Positions 1-26,571 are shown, counted from the first letter of the stretch. The stretch: DNA of 45,098 bases from Branchiostoma floridae (GCF_000003815.2 NC_049982.1:11884680-11929777); one strand, 5' to 3'. Numbers and translations: made by a program. The notes: generated by a model from the sequence alone, not told the origin.

Positions 1-505
1 CGACGTCACCTTCCAGTACCGTTGTTTGCTGAGCGACTCTCCCCAGCGTCATTTAACTTGAACTTTAAGGCTTTATTAGTTACTTAGGAGAGCACACGAG
101 AGCGCAAGAGTGTGGATTTCAAGTTGCTATTTTCACGAGTGCTACATTTCTTTTGCTCCGTGCATTACGTGTTAAGCTTTATCATGTAGCGCACTGTTGA
201 ATTAGGCTGGTTTAATGTATACGAACTCACTGTATACTCAAGGTTTTTTGTACAACGTTGTCTGTGGCTGTCATTATACATGCAAATCGTCTCTGGTTAA
301 CTGTTTACATCGTGTGTCTACACTGAGAGCACTGCTGAAAGTAAATCACTGTATATAGAACCCCCAAAAGACGAGACAAGACCATGATTATGTCAGATCA
401 TCTGTCAGAGCAGAACCTACGTCACATCGGCGGTCAAATCAACACCGATGCAATAGAAGGCATTAACATCAGTTCTTAAAGAAAGTATGTAGACTCTACG
501 TGGTG
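1..505. other. Non-coding flank, nothing recognised
   Basis: About 500 bases of mixed-composition DNA with no open frame of note, no splice-bounded exon and no repeat structure that I can recognise. It ends where the terminal inverted repeat of the element at 506-1636 begins. Confidence 0.6.
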
Positions 506-1636
506 CCGGTGTGACAGCGATCTCGCCCCCCCGTGATCTCGCCCCCCCGGGGGCGAAATCACTAGCGATCTCGCCCTCCCCGGCTAGTGATCTCGCCCCC
601 CTACCTCGCCCCCCTTTAGCGATTTCGCCCCCCCCCCCAAAAAAACGGGTTTACATGACATTTTAGAAGTTGATTGGTATAAATCACAAAATGCAGTTTC
701 AGAATGATATAAGTTCACGAGTTTGATACATAACTCCATTCGTAGTATCAATATTAACGTAATTACATGGTAATAAGATAGTTGAACTTGTTTCAGACAA
801 GGAGGGTTGGGTCCCTTGTATTCCCATTATTGCATATACCTGAGTCTTGACATAAGATGTATTTCATTAACATTGTTTTCACCTGTCCTCAAGCAACCTA
901 TATATCTCCAATATGAAGTCTCTACCATGAAGTGACCACAAAAGAACTATGTAATGTCTTTATTAATTATGCAAATATTAGGTATTAATTAGAATAACGC
1001 ACAGTTTGGTATATGCACCTGGCCAAGGGATATCTTCACCTCCAACATGACTGTTTTTTCTAGTATTTAGGAACTGATGCGTTTACCCGTGTTTCTTAAG
1101 ACTGGTACTTTACCAGTGTTTGTGTAGCATTTAGCAACAGCTATATCAACTTGTGCGTAGATAGTGTTTATAATGAGAAACTATTATTCACGTGTGTTTT
1201 TGTTAGTGCTTTGGAAATGTTTCCAGCACAAGAAAGAAAACACTGTGACAAATTGAAAACATATAGCTGACGTATTCAGTACCATAGACGGTGTTGATTT
1301 ATGCGTTCGCAGTAGTACTGTTTTTATGCCACCTCAGCTGCAAAAATTGTCTTTTTCATTTCAATGTCATGTTTCCACCGAACAATATAGTATCGAATTT
1401 CGAGGTATGACATCTTACGGTACGGTAATAAGGTGCCATATAGGTACCAGGTAACACACCATATACGTTACTCCCCAGGTGCAGTATAGTACCAGGTAGC
1501 GCACCTGTAATATGTAGTAACCAGCTGCTCTTAGGGGGGGGGGGCGAAAACGCTAAAGGGGGGCGAAAACGCTAGTGATCTCGCCCCCCCCGGGGGAGCG
1601 AGATCGCTGGGGGGGGGGAGATCGCTGTCACACCGG
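506..1636. mobile_element. Non-autonomous DNA element with C-tract/G-tract terminal inverted repeats
   Basis: The left end starts CCGGTGTGACAGCGATCTC and the right end (1609-1636) is its reverse complement apart from one missing G. The left arm, 506-638, holds about six short units of the form GCGATCTCG or GTGATCTCG followed by 6-11 C. The right arm, 1534-1636, repeats the pattern in reverse, including a CTTTAGCG-then-TTTTCGCCCC inner boundary shared by both arms. The roughly 900 bp interior is AT-rich and has no transposase-like open frame. Paired inverted ends around a non-coding core fit a MITE-type element. I see no clear target-site duplication, so the superfamily is unknown. Confidence 0.75.
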
Positions 1637-2580
1637 AATAAAGAACTTGCTTCTGTCTCGAGATAGACCTCTGGATTTATTTCTTAGACCCTGGTTTGGT
1701 ATTGTTAGACCTTCATTTGTCAAATACCTCAAAAGTCTATATTTACAATCGCCTTTTAAAGATTCATTTAATATATGTAGAATCAAGGACATCCTATAAA
1801 CCTTCCTCAATAGAACACGTGCTCAATAGAACACCTAAAAATCATCTTGAAACTTGTTACCAATAAAATGAGATTTCACCAATTTAGTTTTTCTCCGTCA
1901 AACCCGTAGTAGAATAAATAGATGGCAAATCGTGCAGACACGCAAATAGACGTGTAAGTACATCCCCAGGGTACGGCGGATACACATTCTGCTCAGCATG
2001 AAAGGATAACACGTATCCACATTAGCGAGACCTTCGCCTTGATCAGTATTATTCGAATTCCCATGTATAATCGCCAACAACTGAAGTGAATATGATCTTT
2101 TAAAGAGGGAGACGAAGATGAGAAGTGCGTTGACCTTGAGCCGACCATACTTAGAATCTCAAAGAAATGAATGACGCAGAACACAAACTAATAGAGAGGA
2201 ACTTTGTGCCGCAGTCGCACTTTCAAGTCTTAATAAAATAATCACTACAAATAACTCCGCGGCACGTACGCATGTCGGTACAATTCTGTACCCTTGAGAA
2301 TGTATTCAGAGGCATGAGGAATGACCTCTGCGTGAAGGGAAAGTGGTGAGTAGTGGTGGTCTTTCTAAACTCCACTTATCGACCGAAGTGCCTACGGACA
2401 AAGCATGCTTCTTGTACTGATCGGGAAGGATAAGGAAGTGACTTGATCTGTTGCTCCCAGGCTACATCTAAAAGGCATAATATAAACATTTTATTTCAGT
2501 CAACGTTTTGTATTTCTACTGATTGACAACGCTACACACATATCGCAACAACGGGAGAAGATGTAGCTTCTCATCAAGAC
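1637..2580. other. Intergenic DNA, no gene seen
   Basis: About 950 bases upstream of the GPCR gene with only short random open frames on both strands. No splice-bounded coding pattern, no tRNA-like fold and no clear repeat was recognised. Confidence 0.5.
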
Positions 2581-2685
2581 AGACACACGTTTTGAAATGA
2601 TGTAGAACTAGAGTTCCGCAAAACAGTTATACTTTTGTTCAGGAAAAAACATACATTAAAACACTTAAAAATTTTTTGCCATGGC

Positions 2686-3016
2686 AACCGTTTGTTGACA
2701 GGCATTTTTGACGCAAATCGCTAGCTCCGGTTCTAACAATTTTTCATTAAAAATGTTGAAAAGAATGCTTTTAGTCTATTTCCTTTGTCTTTTGCGATAT
2801 TTGCTGAAAAAATGGCGGAGCCCAACTGGTATCTTAGATATGCATAACGCCATTTTATGACGTCATTTTGACTTCATTGGTGTTGCTATTGGCAAACAAA
2901 CATTATCTTTCTGTTTTCTGCACTTGCTGTTACATTTTGTAGCATACTTTGACGTTTTCTGGGAATAACATTTTTCCAGCCAATACAGTTAATCTGATGA
3001 CGTCATAATTACGTCA
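2686..3016. promoter_or_regulatory. Cluster of X-box and CRE-type sites
   Basis: A palindromic TTGCCATGGCAA at 2686-2697 matches the core of an RFX X-box. TGACGTCA, the palindromic CREB/ATF site, occurs at 2858-2865 and 2998-3005, and a TTACGTCA variant lies at 3009-3016. A YY1-like AAATGGCGGAG lies at about 2810-2820. The cluster is 0.9-1.2 kb upstream of the GPCR start codon, so a regulatory role is possible. The stretch could equally be part of an interspersed repeat, and function is inference only. Confidence 0.35.
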
Positions 3017-3919
3017 TATTACGTTTTAACAGCATAAAATTTCTTACAATCTTAAATGTACAATGTAGACAGATATTATGTCTACACCATTTCCTGGAAA
3101 TTTGCCGGCCATATAATAGTTTGTTTCAGAGTTACAGGAGTTAGAACGGGCGGACCTGAAAAGCCCCCGTCCCAGCTTGACCAAAAAAAGCCCGGTCTGA
3201 ATAGGGTTAGGTATAGAAATTTAGTCCTATTGTGCATACATTGCATTTTGTCGTGTAGATCTTTGCCGAAGGTTCGAAGGTACCAATACCCAAAATGACG
3301 AAGATTCGTCAACCGCATTTTTTAGTTCTCGTCTCGTATGAAGCACGCATACTAGCACACTTTTCAAAATGTGAATACACGTAGTTCCTTGATTTAAACA
3401 GTCAACAGCAGTAATACATGTATAAGTTAGCGCCATCAACGCTCACCACATTCTAACCCACGATGGGTTTCAATCTATTACTTCAGACCAAGGAGCTTCG
3501 TTTCATCATTGATGAAAGCTCCAGACTTGTACATAACGCTAATGTGTTCTGTCGCCTTTTCAAGATGTAAATTCAATCAACCTGTAATGTATACTATCTT
3601 TCAATGTATCAAGATATGTTATTTTGAATAACATCGGGTTGTTCCATTTAGTCAGTAGGTGCCAAAAACATATATCCCTCGTCAATAGTTGTCTGGTTCG
3701 CCCGAGACGTTCCTATTTTCATTTCCTTCACGTAACTAATATTTCCTCCCATTAAGTAAGTCGTCCGACAGCCCACACTTGAGATGATGTGCGGTCGGCG
3801 GAATGAACCATTAGGCAAGCTCCGCCCATACTGACTGGCAGTCTTTTCGTGACCATCATGATCATTCATTCGCATTGAACACGTCATGCTGACGGTTTTG
3901 GCACTGGAAACTGGCCAAG

Positions 3920-4095
3920 ATGAACAACACAACAGTCAACGAGTCGTGCCTGCTACCCGGAGCGGACCAACCCACGGGCCTCACTGCTCCAATGCGCTAC
4001 TTTCTGGCCGCTACACTTCTGCTGGCCTCGCTGGTGGGAGTAGTCGGCAACATCATGGTCATCGCTGCAAACGCCTTCGAGAAGAAGATACGCAG
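3920..4095 (+). CDS. GPCR exon 1 (N-terminus, TM1)
   Basis: Starts at ATG 3920 (context CCAAGATGA) and encodes residues 1-58: the sequon-rich N-terminus, TM1 (about 27-52) and the basic start of intracellular loop 1 (EKKIR). It ends after AG of a split codon at a GTGGGT donor (4096). A second ATG (Met25) would remove the sequons, so the first is preferred. Confidence 0.85.
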
Positions 4096-5391
4096 GTGGG
4101 TCTGAGTTCGCTCAAGGGATAGGCTTTTAGTTAGAAGAATGGGGTGGATCTCCTCTAGTGGTCGCGTTTTCCTTTCCTTTTCGTACACGCTAGATGTAAT
4201 GATGTATTTTTATCAATTTTACGCTTTGTTCATACCTCTCCATTTGGACAGAAACCTCCTCGATACTCGTATCGACGTCCCATGCACATGGGTCCGTTCC
4301 ATGAAAGTGTTGATGTTCGGGAAAATTCGAACTGTTTCAGTCAGTAGCACAACTTCAGGTCGTGCATTCAGTTTCCACTCAAAGTATAGCTACCATGTCT
4401 TGTTGTCACATACGGGTATCGATACTCAGGTACACAAGTCGTCGTGCGTGGAATTTAGACTCAAATGTTCAGTCCAATTGATAATTAACAGTTACAAGTG
4501 TTACTTTGGCAAGATTTACGACCCAAAAAATACCGTACATCAAAATGTACACGTAATTCTTCCATGTTCACAAAGTGAAGACTACTCTCCTCATGTAGAA
4601 TCTCACAATTTTGCAGCTCTACAAATCTTTTCCTGGCAAACATGGCGACTGCAGACCTGATGACGTCACTCATCTGTGACTCCTGCCTGTCGTTCGCCTG
4701 GTTCTTTCCCGCCTTCAAGCCGAGCTGTCTTTTCCGTGACGTCATGGGGTTCGTGTACTTTTTCAGCGTGGACTTGTCTGTGGTAAACTCTAGCCTGGTA
4801 GCCTGGAACCGCTATGTGCTCATTACAAAGCCACTGCAAACTTACAATATGCTGTTTACGCCCACTAAGATCGCAATGTACTGTATCACATCCTGGATTT
4901 CGACTTTTCTGTTGATCCTCCTGGTATTCGCTTATTTCCGCCGCCTGTTTCGCCCTCCCTATATCCTGATATCTGTCCCCGCTGCTGACATGTCCGACAT
5001 GGTGTTTTTCGTGGTCAACATTATCGAGATTATCATCCTTGTGGTCGCACCAATTCTCCTCACCCTTTTTTTCTACATCGCCATATTTCTCAAAATTCGC
5101 AAAGTGAAGGAAAGAGTAAAAGTCCATGCCGCACCCAATCCCAACGCGAAAAAGCTCTACCGGCCCTCCAGAAAGGTAGTGAGAGAGATTACCAGCTATC
5201 TATTCGTTCTGTTCCTTGTCTTGCTCGTTTGCTCCTTCCCTATTTCGATTACACAGTACGTCCATGTTCTGGTCACCCCTGTCCACCCGGATGTCCAGAA
5301 TCTGACCCTGGTGCTGGCCATGATCAACAGCTCGATCAACCCGATCATTCACACAATTAAAAGTCAGGACTACAGAAATTTCTTCAAGTAA
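3920..5391 (+). CDS. Class A (rhodopsin-family) orphan GPCR, two exons, 316 aa
   Basis: Two exons, 3920-4095 and 4617-5391, join in frame (AG|C makes Ser) to give a complete seven-helix receptor predicted in the plasma membrane. Three N-glycosylation sequons crowd the first nine residues. TM1 carries GN (Asn44), TM2 LANMATADL (Asp72), the TM3 end reads WNRY (residues 122-125) in place of DRY, TM5 has Pro204, TM6 CSFP (264-267) and TM7 NPIIH (300-304) in place of NPxxY. The tail ends 12 residues after NPIIH, so there is helix 8 and almost no C-tail. NRY recalls melatonin receptors and the Moody/GPR84-type group, but I cannot assign a ligand. It is not an opsin: the TM7 retinal-lysine position is Met294. 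There is no cysteine in the predicted second extracellular loop. Confidence 0.9.
4617..5391 (+). CDS. GPCR exon 2 (TM2 to stop)
   Basis: Begins after acceptor TTTTGCAG (ends 4616). The first full codons read STNLFLANMATADL, the classic loop 1/TM2 transition, which confirms both junction and phase. It encodes TM2-TM7 and stops at TAA 5389-5391. Intracellular loop 3 (about 217-247) is basic and short. A single 521 bp intron (4096-4616) after TM1 splits the receptor. Confidence 0.88.
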
Positions 5392-5604
5392 ATGATCAAA
5401 AGTGGGTGCTTGGATCCGTGAATAGTTTCGTCGGGTTACTAAGACATTGGATTCTGTACGTGTACACAACCAAATGTTTGATGCACAGGAAAATATTGGC
5501 CAAACACTTAGTTTCGTACAAAAAGTGTTATCCATCGCGTGCATGGATGATTTTAAATTCTGAACCGTTGCGCATGTATATGATGATATGAAGCTGGAGG
5601 CTGT

Positions 5605-5704
5605 NNNNNNNNNNNNNNNNNNNNNNNNNNNNNNNNNNNNNNNNNNNNNNNNNNNNNNNNNNNNNNNNNNNNNNNNNNNNNNNNNNNNNNNNNNNNNNNN
5701 NNNN
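5605..5704. other. Assembly gap (100 N)
   Basis: Exactly 100 N, the usual placeholder for an unsized scaffold gap. It lies just downstream of the GPCR stop codon. Open frames that run through it are artefacts. Confidence 0.95.
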
Positions 5705-7128
5705 GAAAGCGGAAATCTAGCTGTAGATCATTCACCGACAAGCACTAGAACTAAGACATCAAATTGCGAAGAACGTGAAAGAATAGAGATACGTTTTCTC
5801 TAAATTCAATGCTCCAGGCCACCAGTCTTCATTTCTGCCAACTGGGCGATACTGACAAATCTATGGCCGCACCAGCTTTCATTACATCGGAACCCATATT
5901 TTTGAAATCAGATAAAGTAAACCTGAACGCGATCAGATCATGAACAGTAATAATGAACATTCAAGTTGGAACAAAGCTTGATCATAGAATATGTTTGCCA
6001 GTTCATATTACTCACTACCTGCGTCATTGCACCTACATTTGAGCAGCTTGATGTCTTAGTGATACGTAATGAAGTTCAAGTTCATGCGTCATGTTACAAT
6101 TGTTCGTGTGTTTAATCGGAATTATGATTTAAATGAGATTCTTCCATTGGAGTGTCAAAAGCGTGACGGCCATTGTAATAAGTGAACATTTATCCAGGCG
6201 GCAACGAAAATTACCAATCTGTGAAGATGCACGAGGAATTTGTATGACTTGACACGTTATTAAATCTGATGTTATTCATGTAGACATGCGACATGGCAAA
6301 CTCCTGTGATCCCTCGCATGCCACCTGCATGAAATGAACTACCATCTTTATGTCCATGTCACATTTAGGCAGCAATACGCCCGGTGTTCTCTCTATCATC
6401 GAGCGATTTTTAGAGCACGTGATCGGCCGATGTTATCAGGTTCTCGAGCGAGCCCCGTCCGAAGTAATGGACAGACGTTCAGTTGTTGAAGACGCTGGAG
6501 TCTCTGACGACTTCTAAATTTGGCGACCTTTTGATAGATACGGCCGAAACTCGTTGGTCTTTACAGATGGTTAATTCTCCTGAGTCTATATCTTATCTCA
6601 ATATGTAAATATCAAATATCTTTATTTATTAGCATAATCGGTCAGAAACATTTTCCTTGTTGGTGATTGTATGGGTCTCTAATTAAGTACATGTAGCTTT
6701 GTCAAGAGCAAGTTAATGACAGGCATGGTCCCGATGAATGACGGTAGCCAAGTATGATTGCTTGTTAGATAAACATTGTAAAATAGCATGAATGGAAGAA
6801 GATAGAGAAAAGAAAATGCATCATATATTTTTCCTTCAAGCGTGATCAGAATGTACTGTAGTGATGTTCTTCTGTATACTATTAAGTTATCATTTTGCTT
6901 TTGGAAATAGTTTTGATACGCTACAAGTAAAAATTGTCCTTTGGTGCATGTGTCTTAGGTGAGAAATGTATTACAATATAACGTTATATATATATTCTAT
7001 CAGCGTTCCCAAAGTATATTGTAAACACCATCTGGATATGATATCAAATGTGCTATGTAACGTCGCGCCAAAAGGCCAAAATCAGGCGTGATTTGTGATG
7101 CCAATGAAATCGATTACATTATGCCACC

Positions 7129-7338
7129 GTAATGGGTAGTGTCAAATATAGGACGTAATTTCCATCGGTCATGTTAGACGTTATGTCTGGTGTCAAATAT
7201 GGGTCACTTCACGTGGTATCTGCAATGTCAAACGCAGTAACGAATGCCATTTAAAGTTTGAGCCGTCAACTGCAATGGTTAATTGTCAACTCAAATGGAA
7301 TCGGCAGTATTCAACGTAATGGGTTGTGTCAAATTTTA
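7129..7338. repeat. Degenerate GTCAA-type repeats
   Basis: GTAATGGGTAGTGTCAAATAT at 7129 and a near copy, GTAATGGGTTGTGTCAAAT, at 7317 bracket several spaced GTCAAAT, GTCAAAC and GTCAACT segments. It looks like an old, decayed tandem array in the presumed 3' region of the bHLH-PAS gene. Confidence 0.4.
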
Positions 7339-7435
7339 TGTCGTTTATTTTATGACGAGTCTACTCGGCTGAATGTGAAATAGAATAAAACTTTCTGTAA
7401 ACAAGACAGCTTCCAGTAGACATTGTCGATTGTCA

Positions 7436-7441
7436 TTTATT
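7436..7441 (-). promoter_or_regulatory. Candidate poly(A) signal of the bHLH-PAS gene
   Basis: AATAAA on the minus strand, about 375 bp beyond the TGA at 7816. It is the first canonical hexamer I noticed downstream. An opposing AATAAA on the + strand sits at 7384-7389. Confidence 0.4.
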
Positions 7442-7815
7442 GATCTCAGGTGGATGACCTTTAGCTTTTTTGCATAGCATGTATCAATGTTCAAAAGTAA
7501 TATTTATCGTCAAAATAGTACAATAACATAAGACTAATTCAAACCACGACTTTATAAATTTATAAAAGAAAAGCGTCCATTGACCTATTCACTGTACAGG
7601 ATGTGGTCTAGTACAACAGGCGGTGTGCTAGGACTAACTGATTTAGTAACACTAAAACATCTCTTCTCCACGACATAACAAAATCCAGGTATCCAAACGC
7701 ATCATAGATCCAGAGTCTCTTATGTCCGAAACTCTATTATAATACTAGTACGTTTGGATACCAGACAGGACAACGAACATATACAAAGTAACTACGGGTA
7801 ACACCATCAGCCATC

Positions 7816-22684
<14,869 letters not shown>

Positions 22685-24345
22685 CCTGAGTCTTCACCAC
22701 CTAGTCTCAGTCGGACTCCGTGAGATCACGTAACTACCTCACATTCGTATTGTTAGGGTGGATTTCTAAACAGAGAGCCAGAAAAACAACGGCTCAAATG
22801 TAAACCTCGGCGTGCACGTGTTCGGACTGTTTCTTCAAACGTCTTCTGATTTTTTTCTTACACAGCTTGATGTCACCAAGACGCTCAAACCACAAGATGA
22901 TCGCCTTCCGTCCGCAGACGTGGAGTAATTGTGGAGAAGTAGCGGCGTGTCTCGACCAATGAGTTCGAGTGCTCTGACAGTAAGTGACCTGCAAACGACG
23001 AGTGACCTTTGAGGCTATTATGGAGGGTTCCAGCTCGGTGACTCACCATTCGGGGGCTGCAATGTCGGTCTTGGTCTAAACAGGGTCTGTTGGGGGGAAC
23101 TTTCACGACGTTTCTCAAATAAGAACAAAAATGAGATGCGTTGAGAAATCAGTTTATAAGGATTATGTCTTTCAAATCTTCACGATACAGCAGAACTGTT
23201 CACAAAGAAAAGTTACTTTTTAACATCTACTATACCCGGCAAACAATTTCACCACTTTCAAAGTTGTCTTCGTGCTTTTTATTTCACTTGTATATCAAGG
23301 CTTTGAGCATAAATCGGTTGCTGTACCCCAGAACGACTCCCAGTTGTAGCTCCGCCTCTCTTGAGGGAGGGCGACACTCGCACACTTCGCCAAATCAATG
23401 ACGCGGGAGTGTTTATCGCATGGGCCGTTGCCGCGACCCGTCTCCGGGGAGTGTTTGCTTAACACATGTACTCTTCAGCCGAGAGTTGATTCTGATCAAC
23501 GAGAGCTAAAGTACACCGAAAAAGATAGAAATGGGGCAAATCTTCCCGCTTTGACAAAAAAAAACAAGATGTTAGTGCTATGTCCGGTACTTATTTACAC
23601 TCACTATTCCTTGTTGATTTCCAAATATCAAACATTGCTAGTCGAAATGAGACAAAAGTCCGGTGTGAAAATGACTTGATGCAACCGCCCACCTGTTCGT
23701 CTATTACAAGAATAACGTTCTGGTTAAAGTCGCCAGACTGGACATTCTAGGTGAAGAGAGTGTTTGCTTCCCCCGTGTCCCCTTCAGTCAAGAGCCTGTC
23801 CTTCTCAACAAGTCTCTACAGGTAAACAGAGTTCTAGGCCGCCGACTCGGAACAGTAGAGAGACTGGCAACATGAAGGGTCTTCCTGTTGCTTCAAAACA
23901 GTCCCCGTCACTCAGGAAAATTAAGTCTCTGACCAGAGATTTTGTGTTTTGTCCTGGTCAGAAATGGACAAATGTGAGTGTGAGGTGAATATGTCCTTAA
24001 TTCGCTGATTACAAAATTAATTCACATCTTTCACCTTCTGCTTCATCCAAGGCGTGGTGCGTAACAAACCAAGGTAAATTGCTTGTTACGGGCAAAAACA
24101 AATACAGATAACAGTATCACTTTCGTAGATTCAAAAGTTGTTGCAACATGTATGACAGCTTTGTACTGTCAGAGACCTACTCCTTTGGCCTGTGTAAAAG
24201 AGTGACCGTTATTTGGATGCGTTTTCGGCGTCCTTTCACTACGAGCCTTCACAATTGCCTCCGTCAATAGACATGTTTGTGCATGCGGATTATGTCCCTA
24301 CATAAAAGTCAGATTCTATCAAAAGCCTAGGTAACGTACATTAAA
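22685..24345. other. 5' flank of the bHLH-PAS gene
   Basis: Presumed 5' UTR and promoter region. CpG-rich near 22.6-23.1 kb, no TATA box that I can place and no coding exon recognised. Open frames here (for example 22885-23118 on the minus strand) look non-coding. Confidence 0.4.
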
Positions 24346-24443
24346 CTGAAGCAACTGGATATCATTTTGGAAATCATGTCCATTTGCTTGAGTAACTACT
24401 TTTTGGCGTATCTTATTACCTGGATGTGTAACCTTCATCGACG
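24346..24443. repeat. Interspersed repeat, short copy
   Basis: Shares both ends with 16200-16437 (AAGCAACTGGATAT, TTGCTTGAGTAACT, ACCTTCATCGACG) but lacks the middle. Confidence 0.7.
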
Positions 24444-24939
24444 TAACGTACATGTAAGATTCTCTGATATGGTGTAACGTTCTTTGTTTTTCCTACTTGA
24501 AACTTTCATTCCTGTCATTACTTCATACGATATATTTAATGGTCCAAAATTTTCTCATACAGCTTGCCAACAACTTTTAAACCAAGCTTCAATAAACGCA
24601 TTTCTATTTCTAGTATGAGGGTCCATCGTTAGAGTTCCTCTTGGTACATTTGCATGTACATGTATATGTATATGTATATTGCAAAATAATCAACGGGGGG
24701 AACGATAGAAGTACAAAACATATTAACTTGTCGTGTTTCAGTCCACAATTTTACTTTATAAAGGAATATTAGGAATATTGGTCATCCTTTATCGAGGATA
24801 GTAAGACGCCTTCATCAATAAAGCCTTGTTGTATGTATCGATATCATATTTATCCTTAAGTATCATTATCTCCTATATTGCATATGGAATATTTCGCCAT
24901 CATGAAAAATACATCTCTTGATGATATCTAGCGTGTTTC

Positions 24940-25330
24940 CAAAGCGCGGGTCAATTTCCCTGTGAGACAGCTACACCTGTTGACTGTTGCTCCATTTTTT
25001 CTCTGCAAACACAAACTTGTAGGGGCCATGTTGCTCCGTGTTTGGGCGCTAAACATGTCCATCAAATGTCTAAAAACCGAGGCCCCCACCGGCGCGCTTT
25101 GCTATGATCTGCCGCTAATGGATCCCCTGCTTTTTCTGGCATTCCGGCGTTTCCAAAGTGATGTGGTGGCTGTACGGCCCGGGCAGTGAGTGGGCACGGG
25201 GAGAGGAAATGTGCCCACTCTGTGGATAGCCGTCTGGTTTGTGGATACTGCTTCGATGGGTCGCGTATGGCGCAGAGTAATTTGTGAATGGTAAAACTGG
25301 CCCAAATGCATCCGAAAATTGGTGGTGTAT
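24940..25330. other. GC- and CpG-rich non-coding patch upstream of the bHLH-PAS gene
   Basis: About 390 bp with several candidate factor sites (E-box CACCTG, a TGTGGTTT-like Runx site on the minus strand) about 2.3 kb upstream of exon 1. No coding signature. Enhancer or alternative promoter is a guess. Confidence 0.25.
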
Positions 25331-25688
25331 ATCAAAGCCAAAGAACAGACAGGTAAAAGTCGTACTTCGCATGAGCCATCAGAGACATACCGTTGATACG
25401 TCCACACTCAAATAATCGCTTGTGCTAGGGTCACATTTCCAAACCAGGGAACACACATACAACGAGTTAAAAAAAAGGCATAAGCATGATACGTCTTTAT
25501 TTCTTGATAGACACCTTTAATTATCGTTTCCAAAAACAGCCAGGGCATCGATATTTTTTAAATGAGGCCCTGGCTTACGACATTGTTTCAGTATCTCATT
25601 ATTGAGCGCGCGAGTAGAGGAAGATCTGTATCTTTGGTATGCAGATACTAGTACCTTAAACCATGCTTCATATAGTTGCATGTATATT

Positions 25689-25745
25689 ATGCAAATTGGT
25701 ATCTAATTTGCATATCTAAAATGCAAATTGGTATCTAATTTGCAT
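25689..25745. repeat. Two copies of a 25-bp palindrome with paired octamers
   Basis: Units 25689-25713 and 25721-25745 are identical. Each has ATGCAAAT and its reverse complement ATTTGCAT nine bases apart, giving four POU octamers in 57 bp. Two further ATTTGCAT lie at 25860-25867 and 25999-26006. Confidence 0.85.
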
Positions 25746-26560
25746 AATCAATGGGGAAATTTCATAAACCCCGGTCTGCTCCACGATATGACTATTCCAA
25801 CAGATGCCATTTGTAACTGATGTGAAAAAAAGAAAGAACTTTGATAGATAAACGACCTTATTTGCATAATCAATTTAATCATAATACTCTAATCACATAG
25901 TGGTAAAATACGGCACTTTCGTACTTCTGGAATTTGGAGCTTGATGTACAGGTGAACATCATTGAACATAGGTTACATTGTATACAAATGAGGACCTCAT
26001 TTGCATAAATCATCAAGAAATGCTAATTTCATGTATTGCCTTCTTGCAATTGCTTGAAGTAGATTGTCCATGTTTGTTATTTGGGTGGAGATGATCAACT
26101 GACATAATTCATCCGGATGAGCACTTTGTTAATTGATGAGAAACACCCATAATACATCAGTTTCAAAGGTCAAAATTTGACGAAGGTCATAGAACTCTAG
26201 TCGAAGATACATCACCTTAAACCTTAAGCTATTTAGGCTAACAACACCACCAGGCACAGCGCCAAATATGTTGTGCATTTTAAAAGTTCCGAGTTGTTGC
26301 TGTAGCGCTCCAGAATGTGACTAGCGTCCTCTTGCGGTGCAGTTTTACACTGCAATATCTCGTTCCCCGATTATGGTCCGTTTACATCATGGATCGATGT
26401 CATGGAGTTCAGCGTGTCCACATTTAGTGCAATTTATAATAATGTCGGCAAAAAATGTTAATAAATAACATGAGCGTACATTGCATGATGTTATTAGGTA
26501 CTACGTGCACTTATATGGGGAACTTCAGGCAGTTCTGAAGCGCTAGTGATCTATGATGAT
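25746..26560. other. AT-rich, probably repeat-derived DNA
   Basis: No exon or gene signal. The recurring 'tttgcat aat' and 'aggtca'-like phrases give it the look of an interspersed repeat, but I cannot name a family or fix its ends. Confidence 0.3.
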
Positions 26561-26571
26561 ATGAAAGATAT

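Larger units (their letters stand above)
5392..7435. other. Convergent 3' region between the two genes
   Basis: No further exon is visible. A 100-N gap (5605-5704) interrupts it. On the + strand, ATTAAA at 6259-6264 and AATAAA at 7384-7389 could end the GPCR transcript. On the - strand, AATAAA (plus-strand TTTATT, 7436-7441) could end the bHLH-PAS transcript. The 7129-7338 stretch holds degenerate GTCAA-type repeats. UTR limits cannot be fixed from sequence alone. Confidence 0.5.

Noticed and set aside
506-638. CRISPR-like array
   Set aside because: Units are uneven C-tract repeats mirrored at 1534-1636, without regular spacers, in a eukaryotic genome.
4139-4660. 173-codon + strand frame overlapping the GPCR intron
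   Set aside because: No domain; it lies mostly in the intron and reads exon 2 in the wrong frame.
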